Shown here one piece after another: positions 39,532 through 48,583 of a stretch of DNA of 64,000 nt. The stretch is taken from NCBI RefSeq assembly GCF_001311885.1, contig NZ_BBCE01000004.1, positions 62,001 to 126,000 on the forward strand, read 5' to 3'. The position numbers and the translations under genes are program-made. The notes below the pieces were generated by a model, which saw only the letters and a program-made list of their open reading frames with translations, had not been told where the DNA came from and searched no databases. Origin of the DNA: Syntrophomonas palmitatica JCM 14374. GTDB taxonomy: Bacteria > Bacillota > Syntrophomonadia > Syntrophomonadales > Syntrophomonadaceae. Every line of letters begins with the position of its first letter. Within the stretch, counting starts at the first letter, position 1.

Positions 39532-40242
39532 TTATATCTGTATATAATCTCCTGGTTTCTTCAGGTTGCTGAAATTTATAATTATCATTTCTCTGCCATC
39601 TTTGAAAGTAATATTGAGAAAAGGCGGGGTGGATGAACGCAGGAACAGGGTTACAGCACCACCTTCTTTTAACTTAAAATGACCTTTGGCTATAGGGCCA
39701 GTTGCCATACCGTTGGTGCGCATGGAAATAGCGGGCAGCTTTTCCAGAAGCTCAAGCTTTTCTATTTCAGAATATTTTATGGTCAAACCGTAAGCCCCGC
39801 TGATTTTAAAACTGTCCTCGCCCAGGCTTATACGCGGCGGCAGTGCTGTCCGGATGATACCACCAAATACGATTACCACGATAAGCAAGCCTATAAGCGT
39901 ACTGATGCGCGCCGAACGTGAGAGCCCACCGGGAGGGTTAAAGCGCCGGGCTTGAATGGGCATGATAATTAATACAATGATAATGAATACTGCCCAGGAG
40001 ATTTCTGCTGCCCAGGGCACTCCGGCTTTTTGCAGCAAGAATCCTGCCAGAATAACAGCACTTAACAGGTACAGGTAGTTGCCGATAAATTTCCCGATAC
40101 CTTTTTGGCGGGCATATTTCTGTTCTTCTGCGGAGGCGGTATTGTATCCTGAGATTAAGCCTTCTCCGCCGAAATACTTGATTAAAGTTCCCAGGCCAAT
40201 TAGCAGGAATACTATAAACAACGTAACAAACAAATCAACCAT
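39532..40242 (-). CDS. DUF3784 membrane protein with C-terminal PH-like domain
   Basis: The 236-residue product begins with the DUF3784 pattern GTLIKYFGGEGLISGYNTAS and GIGKFIGNYLYLL across two membrane segments, followed by two further helices (residues ~80-140). The C-terminal ~90 residues (SLGEDSFKISGAYGLTIKYSEIEKLEL) resemble bacterial PH domains. ATG 40242 is chosen for the AGGAGG upstream. Function unknown. Confidence 0.82.
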   Translation of the reverse strand: MVDLFVTLFIVFLLIGLGTLIKYFGGEGLISGYNTASAEEQKYARQKGIGKFIGNYLYLLSAVILAGFLLQKAGVPWAAEISWAVFIIIVLIIMPIQARRFNPPGGLSRSARISTLIGLLIVVIVFGGIIRTALPPRISLGEDSFKISGAYGLTIKYSEIEKLELLEKLPAISMRTNGMATGPIAKGHFKLKEGGAVTLFLRSSTPPFLNITFKDGREMIIINFSNLKKPGDYIQI

Positions 40243-40367
40243 TAATCGCAACCTCCTGGAAATAATTATAAATCCCATCTGACAGCGTGTAAAATGTTTC
40301 CGATGAAATGAATTACTTGTTAAAATCTGTATAGCTTATGCCAAATAAATTTTATTGGCCTCATTTC

Positions 40368-40396
40368 TTGTTTTTTCTTCTGGTTATTGCTATAAT
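40368..40396 (+). promoter_or_regulatory. Promoter of rpmE
   Basis: TTGTTT (40368-40373) and a perfect TATAAT (40391-40396) are spaced by exactly 17 bases, about 58 bases before the rpmE start codon. Confidence 0.65.
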
Positions 40397-40403
40397 CGTT
40401 GTT

Positions 40404-40428
40404 GCAGTCTGTAAAAGGACTGATTTTT
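40404..40428 (+). promoter_or_regulatory. rpmE: Leader hairpin of rpmE, candidate L31 autoregulatory element
   Basis: In the rpmE leader CAGTC (40405-40409) pairs with GACTG (40418-40422) around an 8-base loop, followed by ATTTTT. Ribosomal protein L31 leaders with autogenous control are known in several phyla including Firmicutes. Whether this hairpin belongs to that class is inference. Confidence 0.35.
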
Positions 40429-40460
40429 GATTTATCATGGACCCGGAGAGAGGTGAAAAA

Positions 40461-40664
40461 TTGAAAGAGAAGATACATCCCAAGTACGCTAAGACTCATG
40501 CACGCTGTGCTTGCGGCAACGAATTCGAGGTTGGCTCCACCCGTGAGAATATCAAGGTTGAAGTGTGCTCCAAATGCCATCCCTTTTATACTGGTTCTAA
40601 AGGCAAAATGGTAGATACTACCGGCCGGGTGGAAAGGTTTAAGAAAAAATACGGTTTACAGTAG
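40461..40664 (+). CDS. rpmE: 50S ribosomal protein L31 (zinc-binding type)
   Basis: The 67-residue protein is an L31 of the zinc-binding form: CACGN and [10 protein letters not shown] supply the Cys ligands, and the rest ([26 protein letters not shown]) is canonical. TTG 40461 is chosen because GAGAGGTG precedes it and because it restores the family N-terminus; the frame opens 24 bases earlier. Confidence 0.95.
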   Translation: MKEKIHPKYAKTHARCACGNEFEVGSTRENIKVEVCSKCHPFYTGSKGKMVDTTGRVERFKKKYGLQ

Positions 40665-40670
40665 GAAAAC

Positions 40671-40699
40671 TAGCAGGGTGCAAGCTCTGCTATTTTTTT
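40671..40699 (+). terminator. Intrinsic terminator after rpmE
   Basis: TAGCAGGG (40671-40678) pairs with CTCTGCTA (40685-40692, one G-U pair), followed by seven T. Confidence 0.8.
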
Positions 40700-40723
40700 C
40701 TGATCTATTAAGGAATGGTTTGT

Positions 40724-41646
40724 ATGAGTGACAGAGTGCAATACGGGGGCATGGCGGTAATAGAGGGCGTTATGATGCGGGGAACGGAAAAGGCGGCCCT
40801 GGCGGTAAGAAAAACCGATGGCTCCATAGCCCTGGAAGCAGAGCCGCTCAGTCCGTTGCCCCGCCGTTATGCGTTTTTAAAATGGCCCTTTATCAGAGGC
40901 ACCTATGTGCTCATCAACAGCATGGTGCTGGGAGTACGCATGCTTAATAAATCGGCCAGCCTCTCTTTAGACGCAGAGGAGGAAGAACTCACACCTACGG
41001 AAATGTTTTTTACCACCTCGCTGGCCTTGCTGCTGGCTATAGTTCTTTTTATGGCTTTGCCCGCGGGGCTGGTTCATTTTACCAGCCGTTATTTAGGCGG
41101 AATCTTTACACAAAACCTGGTTGAGGGCATCATCCGCATCGCTTTCTTTCTGATCTATGTTTATGCTATTTCGCGTTTGCGAGAAATTGAACGGGTTTTT
41201 ATGTATCATGGCGCCGAACATAAATCCATCTTTACCTATGAAGCGGGCGAGGAGCTAACGGTGGAAAACGCCCGCCGCCATTCCACCCTGCATCCCCGCT
41301 GCGGCACCAGCTTTCTTTTGATTGTTATGGTAATATCCATATTGGTTTTCGCTCTGCTGGGAGAAGGCAGCTTGTTTTACCGCCTGTGGACCCGCCTGGC
41401 TGTTTTGCCGGTAGTGGCCGGGTTAAGTTATGAATTTCTGAAATATAGCGGAAAATATCACCAAAAGGTCTGGACCAGGGCCCTGATAGCTCCCGGTCTC
41501 TATTTACAGAGACTCACCACCCGGGAACCGATGATGACCAGTTGGAGGTGGCCCTGGCCGCTTTAAAGGCTGTTATCCCTGAATGCGAAGGAAAGAAAAA
41601 CCATCTAACAGAGGGTAAAGAATTTCTCGGTTGTGCCCCTGTTTAA
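40724..41646 (+). CDS. DUF1385 (YqhQ-like) membrane protein (C-terminal frameshift)
   Basis: The protein starts SDRVQYGGMAVIEGVMMRG, the hallmark of DUF1385, and has about four membrane segments with YHGAEHKSIFTYEAGE and HPRCGTSFLL motifs. The family's function is not established. The frame breaks near 41529; with one added base the normal C-terminus EPDDDQLEVALAALKAVIPE appears and ends at TAA 41646, giving ~308 residues instead of a premature stop at 41566. It precedes prfA, a neighbourhood kept in many Clostridia. Confidence 0.88.
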
Positions 41647-41649
41647 ATA

Positions 41650-41710
41650 TTAGTTAGCTTGAAAAAGTCTGTGCAAGTCATAAACGTCTGTGAAGTTTGT
41701 GTCTATTTCC
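41650..41710. repeat. Degenerate CTGTG repeat cluster before prfA
   Basis: The gap upstream of prfA contains AGTCTGTGCAAGTC, ACGTCTGTGAAG and TTTGTGTC in tandem, resembling decayed copies of the CACAGAT repeat family. No gene is seen in it. Confidence 0.3.
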
Positions 41711-41731
41711 CAATAAAGAGGAGGAAGCCGC

Positions 41732-42799
41732 GTGCTGGAGAAGCTGGCCAGTATAGAAGCTAAATATGAAGAACTTACAGAACTTCTGGGTCAGCCGGAA
41801 GTTATAGCTGATCAGAGCAGGCTGCAGAAATATGCCAAAGCCCATTCTGATTTGAGTGAAATTGTCAGCAAATATCGTAATTATAAAGATACCCTGCAGC
41901 AGCTTGAAGATACCCGGACCATGCTGCGGGAGGAAACTGATGAAGAATTTCGGCAGATGCTGTTAGATGAGGAACGCAGCCTGCAGGACAAAAAGACCTC
42001 CCTGGAAAAGGAAATGCAGGTATTGCTTTTGCCCCGCGACCCTAACGATGATAAAAACGTCATTATGGAAATAAGGGCCGGAACGGGGGGAGAGGAAGCC
42101 GCCTTATTCGCCGGGGACTTGTTCCGTATGTACTGCCGTTATGCGGAAAATCAGGGTTGGAAAGTAGATGTAATGGATTCCAATGATACGGACATCGGGG
42201 GAATTAAAGAAGTAATCTTTGGAGTAGAAGGTCCGGGCGCTTATAGCAAATTGAAATTTGAATCGGGGGTTCACCGGGTACAGCGTATTCCCAGCACTGA
42301 ATCCGGGGGGCGTATTCATACCTCGGCTGCCACGGTGGCAGTTTTGCCTGAAGCCGAGGAAGTGGAAATAGATATAGATGCCAACGATTTAAGGGTAGAT
42401 GTATATTGTTCTAGCGGTCCCGGCGGGCAGTCTGTTAACACTACCCAATCGGCAGTGCGGATTACCCATATTCCCACTGGTTTAGTGGTAACCTGTCAGG
42501 ATGAGAAATCTCAGCACAAAAATAAAGCCAAGGCTATGCGTGTTTTGAGATCCAGGCTTAAAGAAATCATGGAAGCCGAACAAAACGCTGAAATGGCTGG
42601 AACCCGGAAAAGCCAGGTAGGAAGCGGTGATCGCAGCGAACGAATCCGTACTTATAACTTTCCCCAGGGTCGCGTGAGTGACCACCGTATTAACCTGACC
42701 TTGCATAAACTGGACACTATACTGCAGGGCAATCTGGATGAAATTATTCAAGCCTTGATTGCCAATGATCAGGCGGAACGATTAAAAAAGGTGGATTAG
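41732..42799 (+). CDS. prfA: Peptide chain release factor 1
   Basis: The 355-residue factor reads UAA and UAG stop codons. The catalytic GGQ is in [17 protein letters not shown], and the C-terminal [19 protein letters not shown] is canonical. Start is GTG 41732 behind AGAGGAGG. The next gene, prmC, starts one base after its stop and encodes the methylase that modifies the GGQ glutamine. Confidence 0.97.
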   Translation: MLEKLASIEAKYEELTELLGQPEVIADQSRLQKYAKAHSDLSEIVSKYRNYKDTLQQLEDTRTMLREETDEEFRQMLLDEERSLQDKKTSLEKEMQVLLLPRDPNDDKNVIMEIRAGTGGEEAALFAGDLFRMYCRYAENQGWKVDVMDSNDTDIGGIKEVIFGVEGPGAYSKLKFESGVHRVQRIPSTESGGRIHTSAATVAVLPEAEEVEIDIDANDLRVDVYCSSGPGGQSVNTTQSAVRITHIPTGLVVTCQDEKSQHKNKAKAMRVLRSRLKEIMEAEQNAEMAGTRKSQVGSGDRSERIRTYNFPQGRVSDHRINLTLHKLDTILQGNLDEIIQALIANDQAERLKKVD

Positions 42800-42800
42800 T

Positions 42801-43661
42801 TTGACCGCGAATTGGACCATTAAGGAACTGGTGCTGTGGACCACGGCCTATTTTAGCGAAAAGGGCATAAAACAGCCCCGTTTGGAAGCCGAGGTTTTAT
42901 TAGCCCATGTTTTAGGGTGTGACCGGGTTTATATATACGCGAATTACGATGCCCCGACCAGACAGAATGAACGTGATGTATTTCGCCATTACATTAAACG
43001 CAGAGTAAACGGGGAGCCTCTGGCCTATATAACCGGACATCGCGAGTTTATGTCACTGGACTTTACGGTTAATCCCGCTGTGCTTATTCCCCGTCCTGAT
43101 ACGGAAATACTGGTGGAATTCGTAATCAATATAGCACGGAACCAGGATGGAATTAGAATTATTGATGTGGGTACAGGCTCGGGAGCTATTGCTGTCAGTC
43201 TGGCCTATTACCTGCCCAGGGCGGAAATCCTGGCTACGGATATAAGCAAGGACGCTTTGGAAATTGCCGAATTCAATGCGAAAAAGCACGGTGTAACGGT
43301 GAATTTCCATCAAGGAGATCTGTTAGAACCGTTTAACCATGACGAATTATTTGAACCCTTTGATTATATAGTCGCGAATCTTCCCTATATTACACAAAGC
43401 GAATTCACGCAATTGGACAAGGATGTCAGAGATTTTGAACCGGGGCAGGCTTTAGTGGCTCCTGGAGACGGGTTGGATATTTACCGCCGTCTGCTGCAAC
43501 AAGCTCCGGAATACTTGAAGCCGCAGGGCTGCTTGGCATTTGAAATAGGTGCGGGCCAGGGCGATGCGGCTCGTAAAATGTTTGCCGAAACATACCAGTT
43601 GGAACTGATCCCTGATTTAGCTGGCCGTGACCGGGTAATAATCGCCAGGAAGAAGGTTTGA
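42801..43661 (+). CDS. prmC: Release factor glutamine methyltransferase
   Basis: The 286-residue enzyme methylates the GGQ glutamine of release factors with S-adenosylmethionine. Visible are the family N-terminus (FSEKGIKQPRLEAEVLLAHVLGCDR), the SAM-binding IIDVGTGSGAIAVSLA and a catalytic motif reading ANLPYI (N193-L-P-Y) where most PrmC proteins have NPPY. RFs with Leu at that position occur in other methylase families, so activity is still likely. TTG start immediately after prfA. Confidence 0.94.
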   Translation: MTANWTIKELVLWTTAYFSEKGIKQPRLEAEVLLAHVLGCDRVYIYANYDAPTRQNERDVFRHYIKRRVNGEPLAYITGHREFMSLDFTVNPAVLIPRPDTEILVEFVINIARNQDGIRIIDVGTGSGAIAVSLAYYLPRAEILATDISKDALEIAEFNAKKHGVTVNFHQGDLLEPFNHDELFEPFDYIVANLPYITQSEFTQLDKDVRDFEPGQALVAPGDGLDIYRRLLQQAPEYLKPQGCLAFEIGAGQGDAARKMFAETYQLELIPDLAGRDRVIIARKKV

Positions 43662-44644
43662 ATGCTGGAAACCCGATATATAAAACTTGATGCCCTAAAC
43701 CCGCAACCAAAGCGGATAGATTTAGCGGCAAATATGCTTAAACAAGGTCAAGTCGTGGCTTTCCCTACTGAAACCGTATATGGCGTTGGGGCTGATGCCT
43801 GGTCTGAAAAGGCGGTATTGGAGGTATTTAAGGCCAAGCAGCGCCCAGTTTCCAATCCTTTGCTGGTGCATGTAAGCAATCTGCAGCAGGTCTTGAAGCT
43901 GGTTGAGGCTTAACCGAAGATGCCCGGAAATTGATAGATAAATTCTGGCCTGGTCCTCTATCGATTATACTGCCGGCGCGAACTGAACTTCCTGCCGCGG
44001 TAACCGGAGGACAGATTGGGGTGGGCCTGCGTATGCCTGATCATAGGGTGGCTCTGGCCTTAATCGAAGCCGCCGGTCCGCTTGCCGCCACCAGCGCCAA
44101 TCTTTCGGGACGTCCCAGTCCTACTAACGCTCAGCATGTGCGCGAAGATTTAGATGGTAAGATTGCCGCGGTTTTAGATGCCGGACCTACAGGACTTGGT
44201 TTGGAATCCAGCATCATAGATCTTTGTAAGGTTCCATACCGTTGGCTGCGGCCGGGAGGGGTCTCGCGGGAACAGGTTCAGGAAGTGTTGGATTGTGAAA
44301 TCCTGCCTGGCTTGAATGAAAGTGATGATTTGCCTCATTACCAGACTAAATGTCAGGTTATCCTGTCTGAAGATGAAGCTGATTTTCGCATACAGCAGCA
44401 GTACTATTTAAAAAAGGGCATGAAAATAATTCTGGTTTATAATAATTATTATCCGGAAAGTAATAAACTTGAAGGAAATATATCTCGTTTCCTGGATTTG
44501 AATGGCCGGGATTCAGATTTATATACCCTTTTACGAGATGCGGAAAGACAAGCTGATGTTTTAATTTTTGCTCCCCTGCCCCCCGAAAAAGGAAGTGCGA
44601 CAGAAGCAGTGCTTGATCGTATCCGCAAGGCTGCCAGGGTTTAA
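43662..44644 (+). CDS. ywlC: Threonylcarbamoyl-AMP synthase, Sua5/YwlC (frameshifted)
   Basis: The enzyme makes threonylcarbamoyl-AMP for the t6A base of tRNA. The YrdC fold is seen in QVVAFPTETVYGVGADAW, KAKQRPVSNPLLVHV, FWPGPLSIILPA, GLRMPDHRVALAL and ATSANLSG. The Sua5 C-terminal domain follows (LPHYQTKCQVILSEDEAD to the end). One missing base near 43910 breaks the frame between LKLVEA and LTEDARKLIDK. Rebuilt length ~327 residues, near normal. It starts just after prmC, as in other Firmicutes. Confidence 0.94.
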
Positions 44645-44707
44645 GAAATATTACCAGGTCATTAATTGAGAAACTTGTGTCTTTAATTAACATAAGGAGT
44701 TAAGACA

Positions 44708-45298
44708 TTGCAGGAACAATTATTAACCATTATTCTGGTGGCTCTGGTTTTAGGGTTGGATGCCTTTTCGCTGGCTACTGGTATGGGCCTTAAAGGGGTC
44801 AGCCGTCGTTTTGAGATGAAATTCTCCTCCACCGTAGGGGTCTTTCATGTTTTAATGCCGCTGGTGGGTTTGGAACTGGGCCTTACTGTAGGGCGCTTTA
44901 TGGGAGTATGGGCTTCCCGCCTGGGAGCTGTTATCTTGCTCTGCCTGGCGGTGAGCTTTTTTATTAAAGGTTATAAAGAAAGCCGCCCGCAAAGGATAAG
45001 TTTCTCAGAATTACATCAGAACTGGAGCAAGGATAGAGAAAGTCCCGAGCAAAATTGGGGCAAAGTAATACTTTTGGCTTTATCTGTAAGCATGGATGCC
45101 TTGACAGTAGGTTTCAGTTTGGGTACTTTTAAAATGCCGATTTTAATTTCTGTTGTGATTATGGGCAGTACAGCTGCGCTGATGACAGCGCTTGGTTTTA
45201 TCGCCGGAAAGTTGGCAAGTCGGCTTATAGGCAGTTATGCCCAAATGACCGGAGGCATTCTGCTCTTTTTATTGGCGATTAAACTGGCATTTTTTTAA
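44708..45298 (+). CDS. mntP: Manganese efflux pump MntP
   Basis: The 196-residue membrane protein has six hydrophobic segments and the two MntP metal motifs: LGLDAFSLATGMGLKG and SVSMDALTVGFSLG. It exports Mn2+. TTG start preceded by TAAGGAG. Only 63 bases separate it from the preceding gene, too short for the usual manganese riboswitch (yybP-ykoY), and none was seen. Confidence 0.93.
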   Translation: MQEQLLTIILVALVLGLDAFSLATGMGLKGVSRRFEMKFSSTVGVFHVLMPLVGLELGLTVGRFMGVWASRLGAVILLCLAVSFFIKGYKESRPQRISFSELHQNWSKDRESPEQNWGKVILLALSVSMDALTVGFSLGTFKMPILISVVIMGSTAALMTALGFIAGKLASRLIGSYAQMTGGILLFLLAIKLAFF

Positions 45299-45319
45299 TT
45301 ATTTAAGGAATGAGCCAGG

Positions 45320-45793
45320 ATGAATATTCTGATCATATGCAGCGGCAACACCTGCCGCAGCCCTATGGCCCAGGCCCTGTTGACAGATATGCTGAAGAAA
45401 CGACAGGCCGATATAAAACCAGGAAAAATTACGGTTGCCTCAGCGGGTTTATATGCTGTTGAAGGCGCGCCAGCCGCCAGGGAAGCCATGCAGGTAATGA
45501 CGGAACAATCCCTGGATTTATCATGGCACAGGTCCCGGCAATTGTGTCAAGATATGCTTGATTGGGCAGACCTGGTGTTAACCATGAACGGTCGTCAGGC
45601 GCAGGAGATATATAAATGTTTTCCTGGCTTTAAGGGCATGATTTATACACTGGGCAACTTTGCAGGTCAAGATAATACAGAAGTTAAAGATCCCCTGGGT
45701 TGGGGGATATCAGCCTATCGGGAATGTGCGCAGCAATTGCGGGAATTGTTGGAATTAGCTGTGGAACGCATTATACAGGAGTTTGAAATATGA
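45320..45793 (+). CDS. ywlE: Low-molecular-weight protein phosphatase (YwlE-like)
   Basis: The 157-residue protein has the CX5R phosphatase loop C7-SGNTC-R13-SPMAQALL near the N-terminus and the general-acid Asp in DPLGWG. In Bacillus the YwlE homologue removes phosphate from arginine, and the neighbourhood (sua5, mntP, rpiB, glyA) matches. Thr11, next to Cys12 in the loop, is the residue associated with arginine specificity, so protein-arginine phosphatase is more likely than tyrosine. Its stop overlaps rpiB by 4 bases. Confidence 0.92.
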   Translation: MNILIICSGNTCRSPMAQALLTDMLKKRQADIKPGKITVASAGLYAVEGAPAAREAMQVMTEQSLDLSWHRSRQLCQDMLDWADLVLTMNGRQAQEIYKCFPGFKGMIYTLGNFAGQDNTEVKDPLGWGISAYRECAQQLRELLELAVERIIQEFEI

Positions 45794-46242
45794 AAATTGC
45801 TATAGGCAGTGATCATGCTGGATTTCAATTAAAAGAGGAAATAATTCAGGTTTTACAGGCCGAAAAATACAGTGTTGTTGATTGCGGCTCTTTTTCAGCT
45901 GCACCGGTTGACTATCCCGATATTGCGGAACAAGTCGTACAGAAGGTTTTGTCCCAGCGTATTCCTGGGATTCTCATCTGTGGTACGGGCATAGGTATTT
46001 CCATTGCCGCCAATAAATTCGCCGGGATTAGAGCTGCATTGTGTCATGACACTTTTTCCGCCCGGCTGGCGCGGGAACATAATGATGCCAATATCTTAGC
46101 GATTGGGGCCAGGATCACCGGCCCTGGTTTGGCGGCGGAGATAGTTAAGACTTTTCTTGCAGCTGAGTTTGCCGGGGATCGACACCAAAAACGCTTGGAC
46201 AAGATATCTCTTATAGAGAATAAGTATATGGAGAGGAGTTAG
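45790..46242 (+). CDS. rpiB: Ribose-5-phosphate isomerase B
   Basis: The 150-residue sugar isomerase interconverts ribose-5-P and ribulose-5-P. Signature segments are [38 protein letters not shown] and [20 protein letters not shown]. The ATG overlaps the stop of ywlE (ATGA), so they are translationally coupled; glyA follows after 4 bases. Confidence 0.96.
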   Translation: MKIAIGSDHAGFQLKEEIIQVLQAEKYSVVDCGSFSAAPVDYPDIAEQVVQKVLSQRIPGILICGTGIGISIAANKFAGIRAALCHDTFSARLAREHNDANILAIGARITGPGLAAEIVKTFLAAEFAGDRHQKRLDKISLIENKYMERS

Positions 46243-46246
46243 TAAG

Positions 46247-47497
46247 TTGGACTATATTGATCAGTACGTGCGAGCCATTGACCCAGAAGTAGCTGATATT
46301 ATCAACCAGGAAGAATCGAGGCAAAACCATAAACTGGAGCTGATTGCCTCGGAGAATTTCGTATCCCGTGCGGTAATGGCAGCCCAGGGGTGTGTTATGA
46401 CAAACAAATATGCGGAAGGCTATCCTGGGAAAAGATATTACGGGGGCTGCGAGCATGTAGATAAAGTTGAAGAACTGGCTTTGGAAAGGGCCAAAAAGAT
46501 ATTCGGCTGCGAACATGTCAATGTACAGCCTCATTCCGGCGCTCAGGCCAATACAGCGGTTTATTTTGCCGCGCTCCAGCCAGGGGATACGGTTCTGGGC
46601 ATGAATCTTAACCACGGGGGACATCTAACCCATGGCAGCAAGGCAAACATATCCGGCAAATATTTTAAATTTGCTGAATATGGAGTCAGTGCCGATACCG
46701 AAACCATCGATTATGATGAGGTATTAAAAGCAGCTAAAGAAGTGCGCCCCAAAATGATAGTGGCCGGGGCCAGCGCTTATCCACGGGTAATTGATTTTAA
46801 AAAGTTCCGTGAGATAGCCGATGAAGTCGAGGCCTTGCTGTTTGTAGATATGGCTCATATTGCAGGTCTTGTAGCGGCAGGACTCCATCCCAGCCCGGTT
46901 CCCCATGCTGATTTTGTAACCACCACCACGCACAAAACTTTAAGAGGTCCGCGCGGGGGCATGATTATGTGCAGGCAAGAATGGGCGCAAAAGATAAACA
47001 GCGCTGTCTTTCCCGGGACGCAGGGAGGACCTTTGATGCATGTAATAGCCGCTAAAGCGGTATGTTTAAAGGAAGTCCTTACACCTGAATTTAAAACCTA
47101 TCAGGAGCAAATAATAAGAAATGCAAGCACCCTGGCCGGGGAACTGGTGTCCAACGGGCTGCGCCTGGTGTCTGGAGGAACCGATAATCATCTCATGCTG
47201 GTAGATGTAAGGCCCAAAGGCTTAACCGGCAAAACGGCCGAGTCAGTTTTAGAAAGCGTTAATATTACCACCAATAAAAACACTATTCCTTTTGATCCTG
47301 AAAAACCTACCATAACCAGCGGTATTCGCCTGGGAAGTCCGGCTTTGACCAGCCGAGGCTTTAAGGAAGATGACATGAAAGAAGTAGCTCACGCTATTGC
47401 CATCGCATTGGACCATCCCGATAATGAAGAAAAACTTAACGATTCCCGGGCAATAGTAGCCAGACTCTGTGCTAAACACCCCCTGTACGGAATATAA
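46247..47497 (+). CDS. glyA: Serine hydroxymethyltransferase
   Basis: The 416-residue PLP enzyme interconverts serine and glycine with tetrahydrofolate. The PLP lysine is in [15 protein letters not shown], with [21 protein letters not shown] and [13 protein letters not shown] also visible. TTG 46247 is preceded by GAGAGGAG. It provides one-carbon units and glycine. Confidence 0.97.
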   Translation: MDYIDQYVRAIDPEVADIINQEESRQNHKLELIASENFVSRAVMAAQGCVMTNKYAEGYPGKRYYGGCEHVDKVEELALERAKKIFGCEHVNVQPHSGAQANTAVYFAALQPGDTVLGMNLNHGGHLTHGSKANISGKYFKFAEYGVSADTETIDYDEVLKAAKEVRPKMIVAGASAYPRVIDFKKFREIADEVEALLFVDMAHIAGLVAAGLHPSPVPHADFVTTTTHKTLRGPRGGMIMCRQEWAQKINSAVFPGTQGGPLMHVIAAKAVCLKEVLTPEFKTYQEQIIRNASTLAGELVSNGLRLVSGGTDNHLMLVDVRPKGLTGKTAESVLESVNITTNKNTIPFDPEKPTITSGIRLGSPALTSRGFKEDDMKEVAHAIAIALDHPDNEEKLNDSRAIVARLCAKHPLYGI

Positions 47498-47577
47498 GAG
47501 AATAGAAAAGCAGTGCAAGTTATATAAAAAGCCAGTAAGTCTGGGTTTATTTTACTAACGGCTGGGAGTAGATGCTC

Positions 47578-47889
47578 ATGGAAATGAAAACCATATCACT
47601 GCCGCGTTTAAATCAATTAAACCCCACTTTAGAGTCAACTGCCCTTAAATTAATGGAAGAAGCCGGAGAGCTGGCGCAAGTTATTGGCAAGTACAGGGGT
47701 TTGAGCGGGGAAAAAGTGGAACTCGACCAAGAAATGGTTATAAGACAAATAGCTTGTGAGTTGTTGGATGTCGCTCAAACCGCAGTTACCATGATGTTTG
47801 TTATGGAGGAACAATTCGGCGTAAATATCGAAAGCGCCCTGCAAGAGCACCGCTCCAAACTCGAACGCAAGGGTTATATATCAGGATAA
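47578..47889 (+). CDS. MazG-like nucleotide pyrophosphohydrolase family protein
   Basis: The ~103-residue protein has the MazG-like helix pattern with LKLMEEAGELAQVIGKY, whose EExxE residues bind magnesium, and a second helix ELLDVAQTAVTMMF. Such proteins hydrolyse NTPs to NMP and pyrophosphate, but this short version is unassigned. ATG 47572 and ATG 47578 are both possible; the second has better spacing to GGGAG. Confidence 0.82.
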   Translation: MEMKTISLPRLNQLNPTLESTALKLMEEAGELAQVIGKYRGLSGEKVELDQEMVIRQIACELLDVAQTAVTMMFVMEEQFGVNIESALQEHRSKLERKGYISG

Positions 47890-48147
47890 GCCTTATATTT
47901 AAACGAAAAAGCTAAGATTAACAAAGATTTATAGCGCTAAGACCCCTTTAACTACTGGTTGCGTTCTGTCAACCATTATGCGGCCTAAAAAATTATTATT
48001 ATTAAAAGGATTTATGACCTATCCAATCGAATAAACTATACTTGTTGGGAAAAAACTATGCACATTAGACGATGATAACCTTAAAATCCTGGTTTTCGTG
48101 AATTTATTGGCGTATTGTAATTTTATATATACGAAAAAAGGATTTTG
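47890..48147 (+). other. Region upstream of the ATP synthase operon
   Basis: This ~260-base AT-rich gap has no gene I can support. It should hold the promoter of the atp operon, but several AT-rich boxes compete and none has a good pair at 17 bases. The tail carries the two leader hairpins listed separately. Confidence 0.45.
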
Positions 48148-48200
48148 CCTGTTTATGACGAATAGAAAACAGGGGGTAAAACGCAGTCGAGCAACTGCGT
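48148..48200 (+). promoter_or_regulatory. Double hairpin in the atpZ translation-initiation region
   Basis: Hairpin 1: CCTGTTT (48148-48154) pairs with AAACAGG (48167-48173), overlapping the Shine-Dalgarno AGGGGG (48171-48176). Hairpin 2: ACGCAGT (48181-48187) pairs perfectly with ACTGCGT (48194-48200) and ends at the base before ATG 48201. Linear spacing from the Shine-Dalgarno to the ATG is 24 bases, too long. With hairpin 2 folded the gap falls to about 4 unpaired bases (10 to the second ATG at 48207). A stop codon at 48177 in this frame excludes any earlier start. Confidence 0.5.
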
Positions 48201-48461
48201 ATGATTATGGCAGAAAAAAAGAAGAAACATTGGGCAAAGGCCTTGGCTGACGCCACCAATATGGTTACTACCTTTGCAGCAGCGGTGGCGCTTTGTGGTT
48301 ATGTCGGATACTGGCTCGACCAAAAACTTAACCACCAGGATTACTGGATGACCGTAATTGGAATATTACTAGGTCTGGCTACAGGAATTAAGAGTTTATG
48401 GGATAAGATGCAGCAATCCAAACCGACCATCACGAAAAATACCGATAATGAAAACAATTAA
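48201..48461 (+). CDS. atpZ: ATP synthase accessory membrane protein AtpZ/AtpI
   Basis: The 86-residue protein has two transmembrane segments and the family motif GYWLDQKLNHQDYWMTVIG. AtpI/AtpZ proteins help assemble the c-ring and may act as a Mg2+/Ca2+ channel. It is the first gene of the atp operon. Start ATG 48201 or 48207. A terminator-like hairpin follows before atpB. Confidence 0.88.
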   Translation: MIMAEKKKKHWAKALADATNMVTTFAAAVALCGYVGYWLDQKLNHQDYWMTVIGILLGLATGIKSLWDKMQQSKPTITKNTDNENN

Positions 48462-48468
48462 TTTTGCG

Positions 48469-48512
48469 AAACCAACCAGAGCTGGCAGGGCGAGCTTTGG
48501 TTTGTATTTTTT
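48469..48512 (+). terminator. Terminator-like hairpin between atpZ and atpB
   Basis: AAACCAA (48469-48475) pairs with TTGGTTT (48497-48503), continued by AGCT/AGCT with a 4-base bulge, then TTTTTT at 48507-48512. It could attenuate transcription between atpZ and the structural genes. Confidence 0.45.
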
Positions 48513-48583
48513 AAAATCAGCCCGGTTAACGGAGCGGACAAACAGTACTTCAAAATCCACTCAGGAGGGGGGGAAAAAGACAA

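Noticed and set aside
44645-44707. Manganese riboswitch upstream of mntP
   Set aside because: The gap is only 63 bases and lacks the conserved loops of yybP-ykoY elements.
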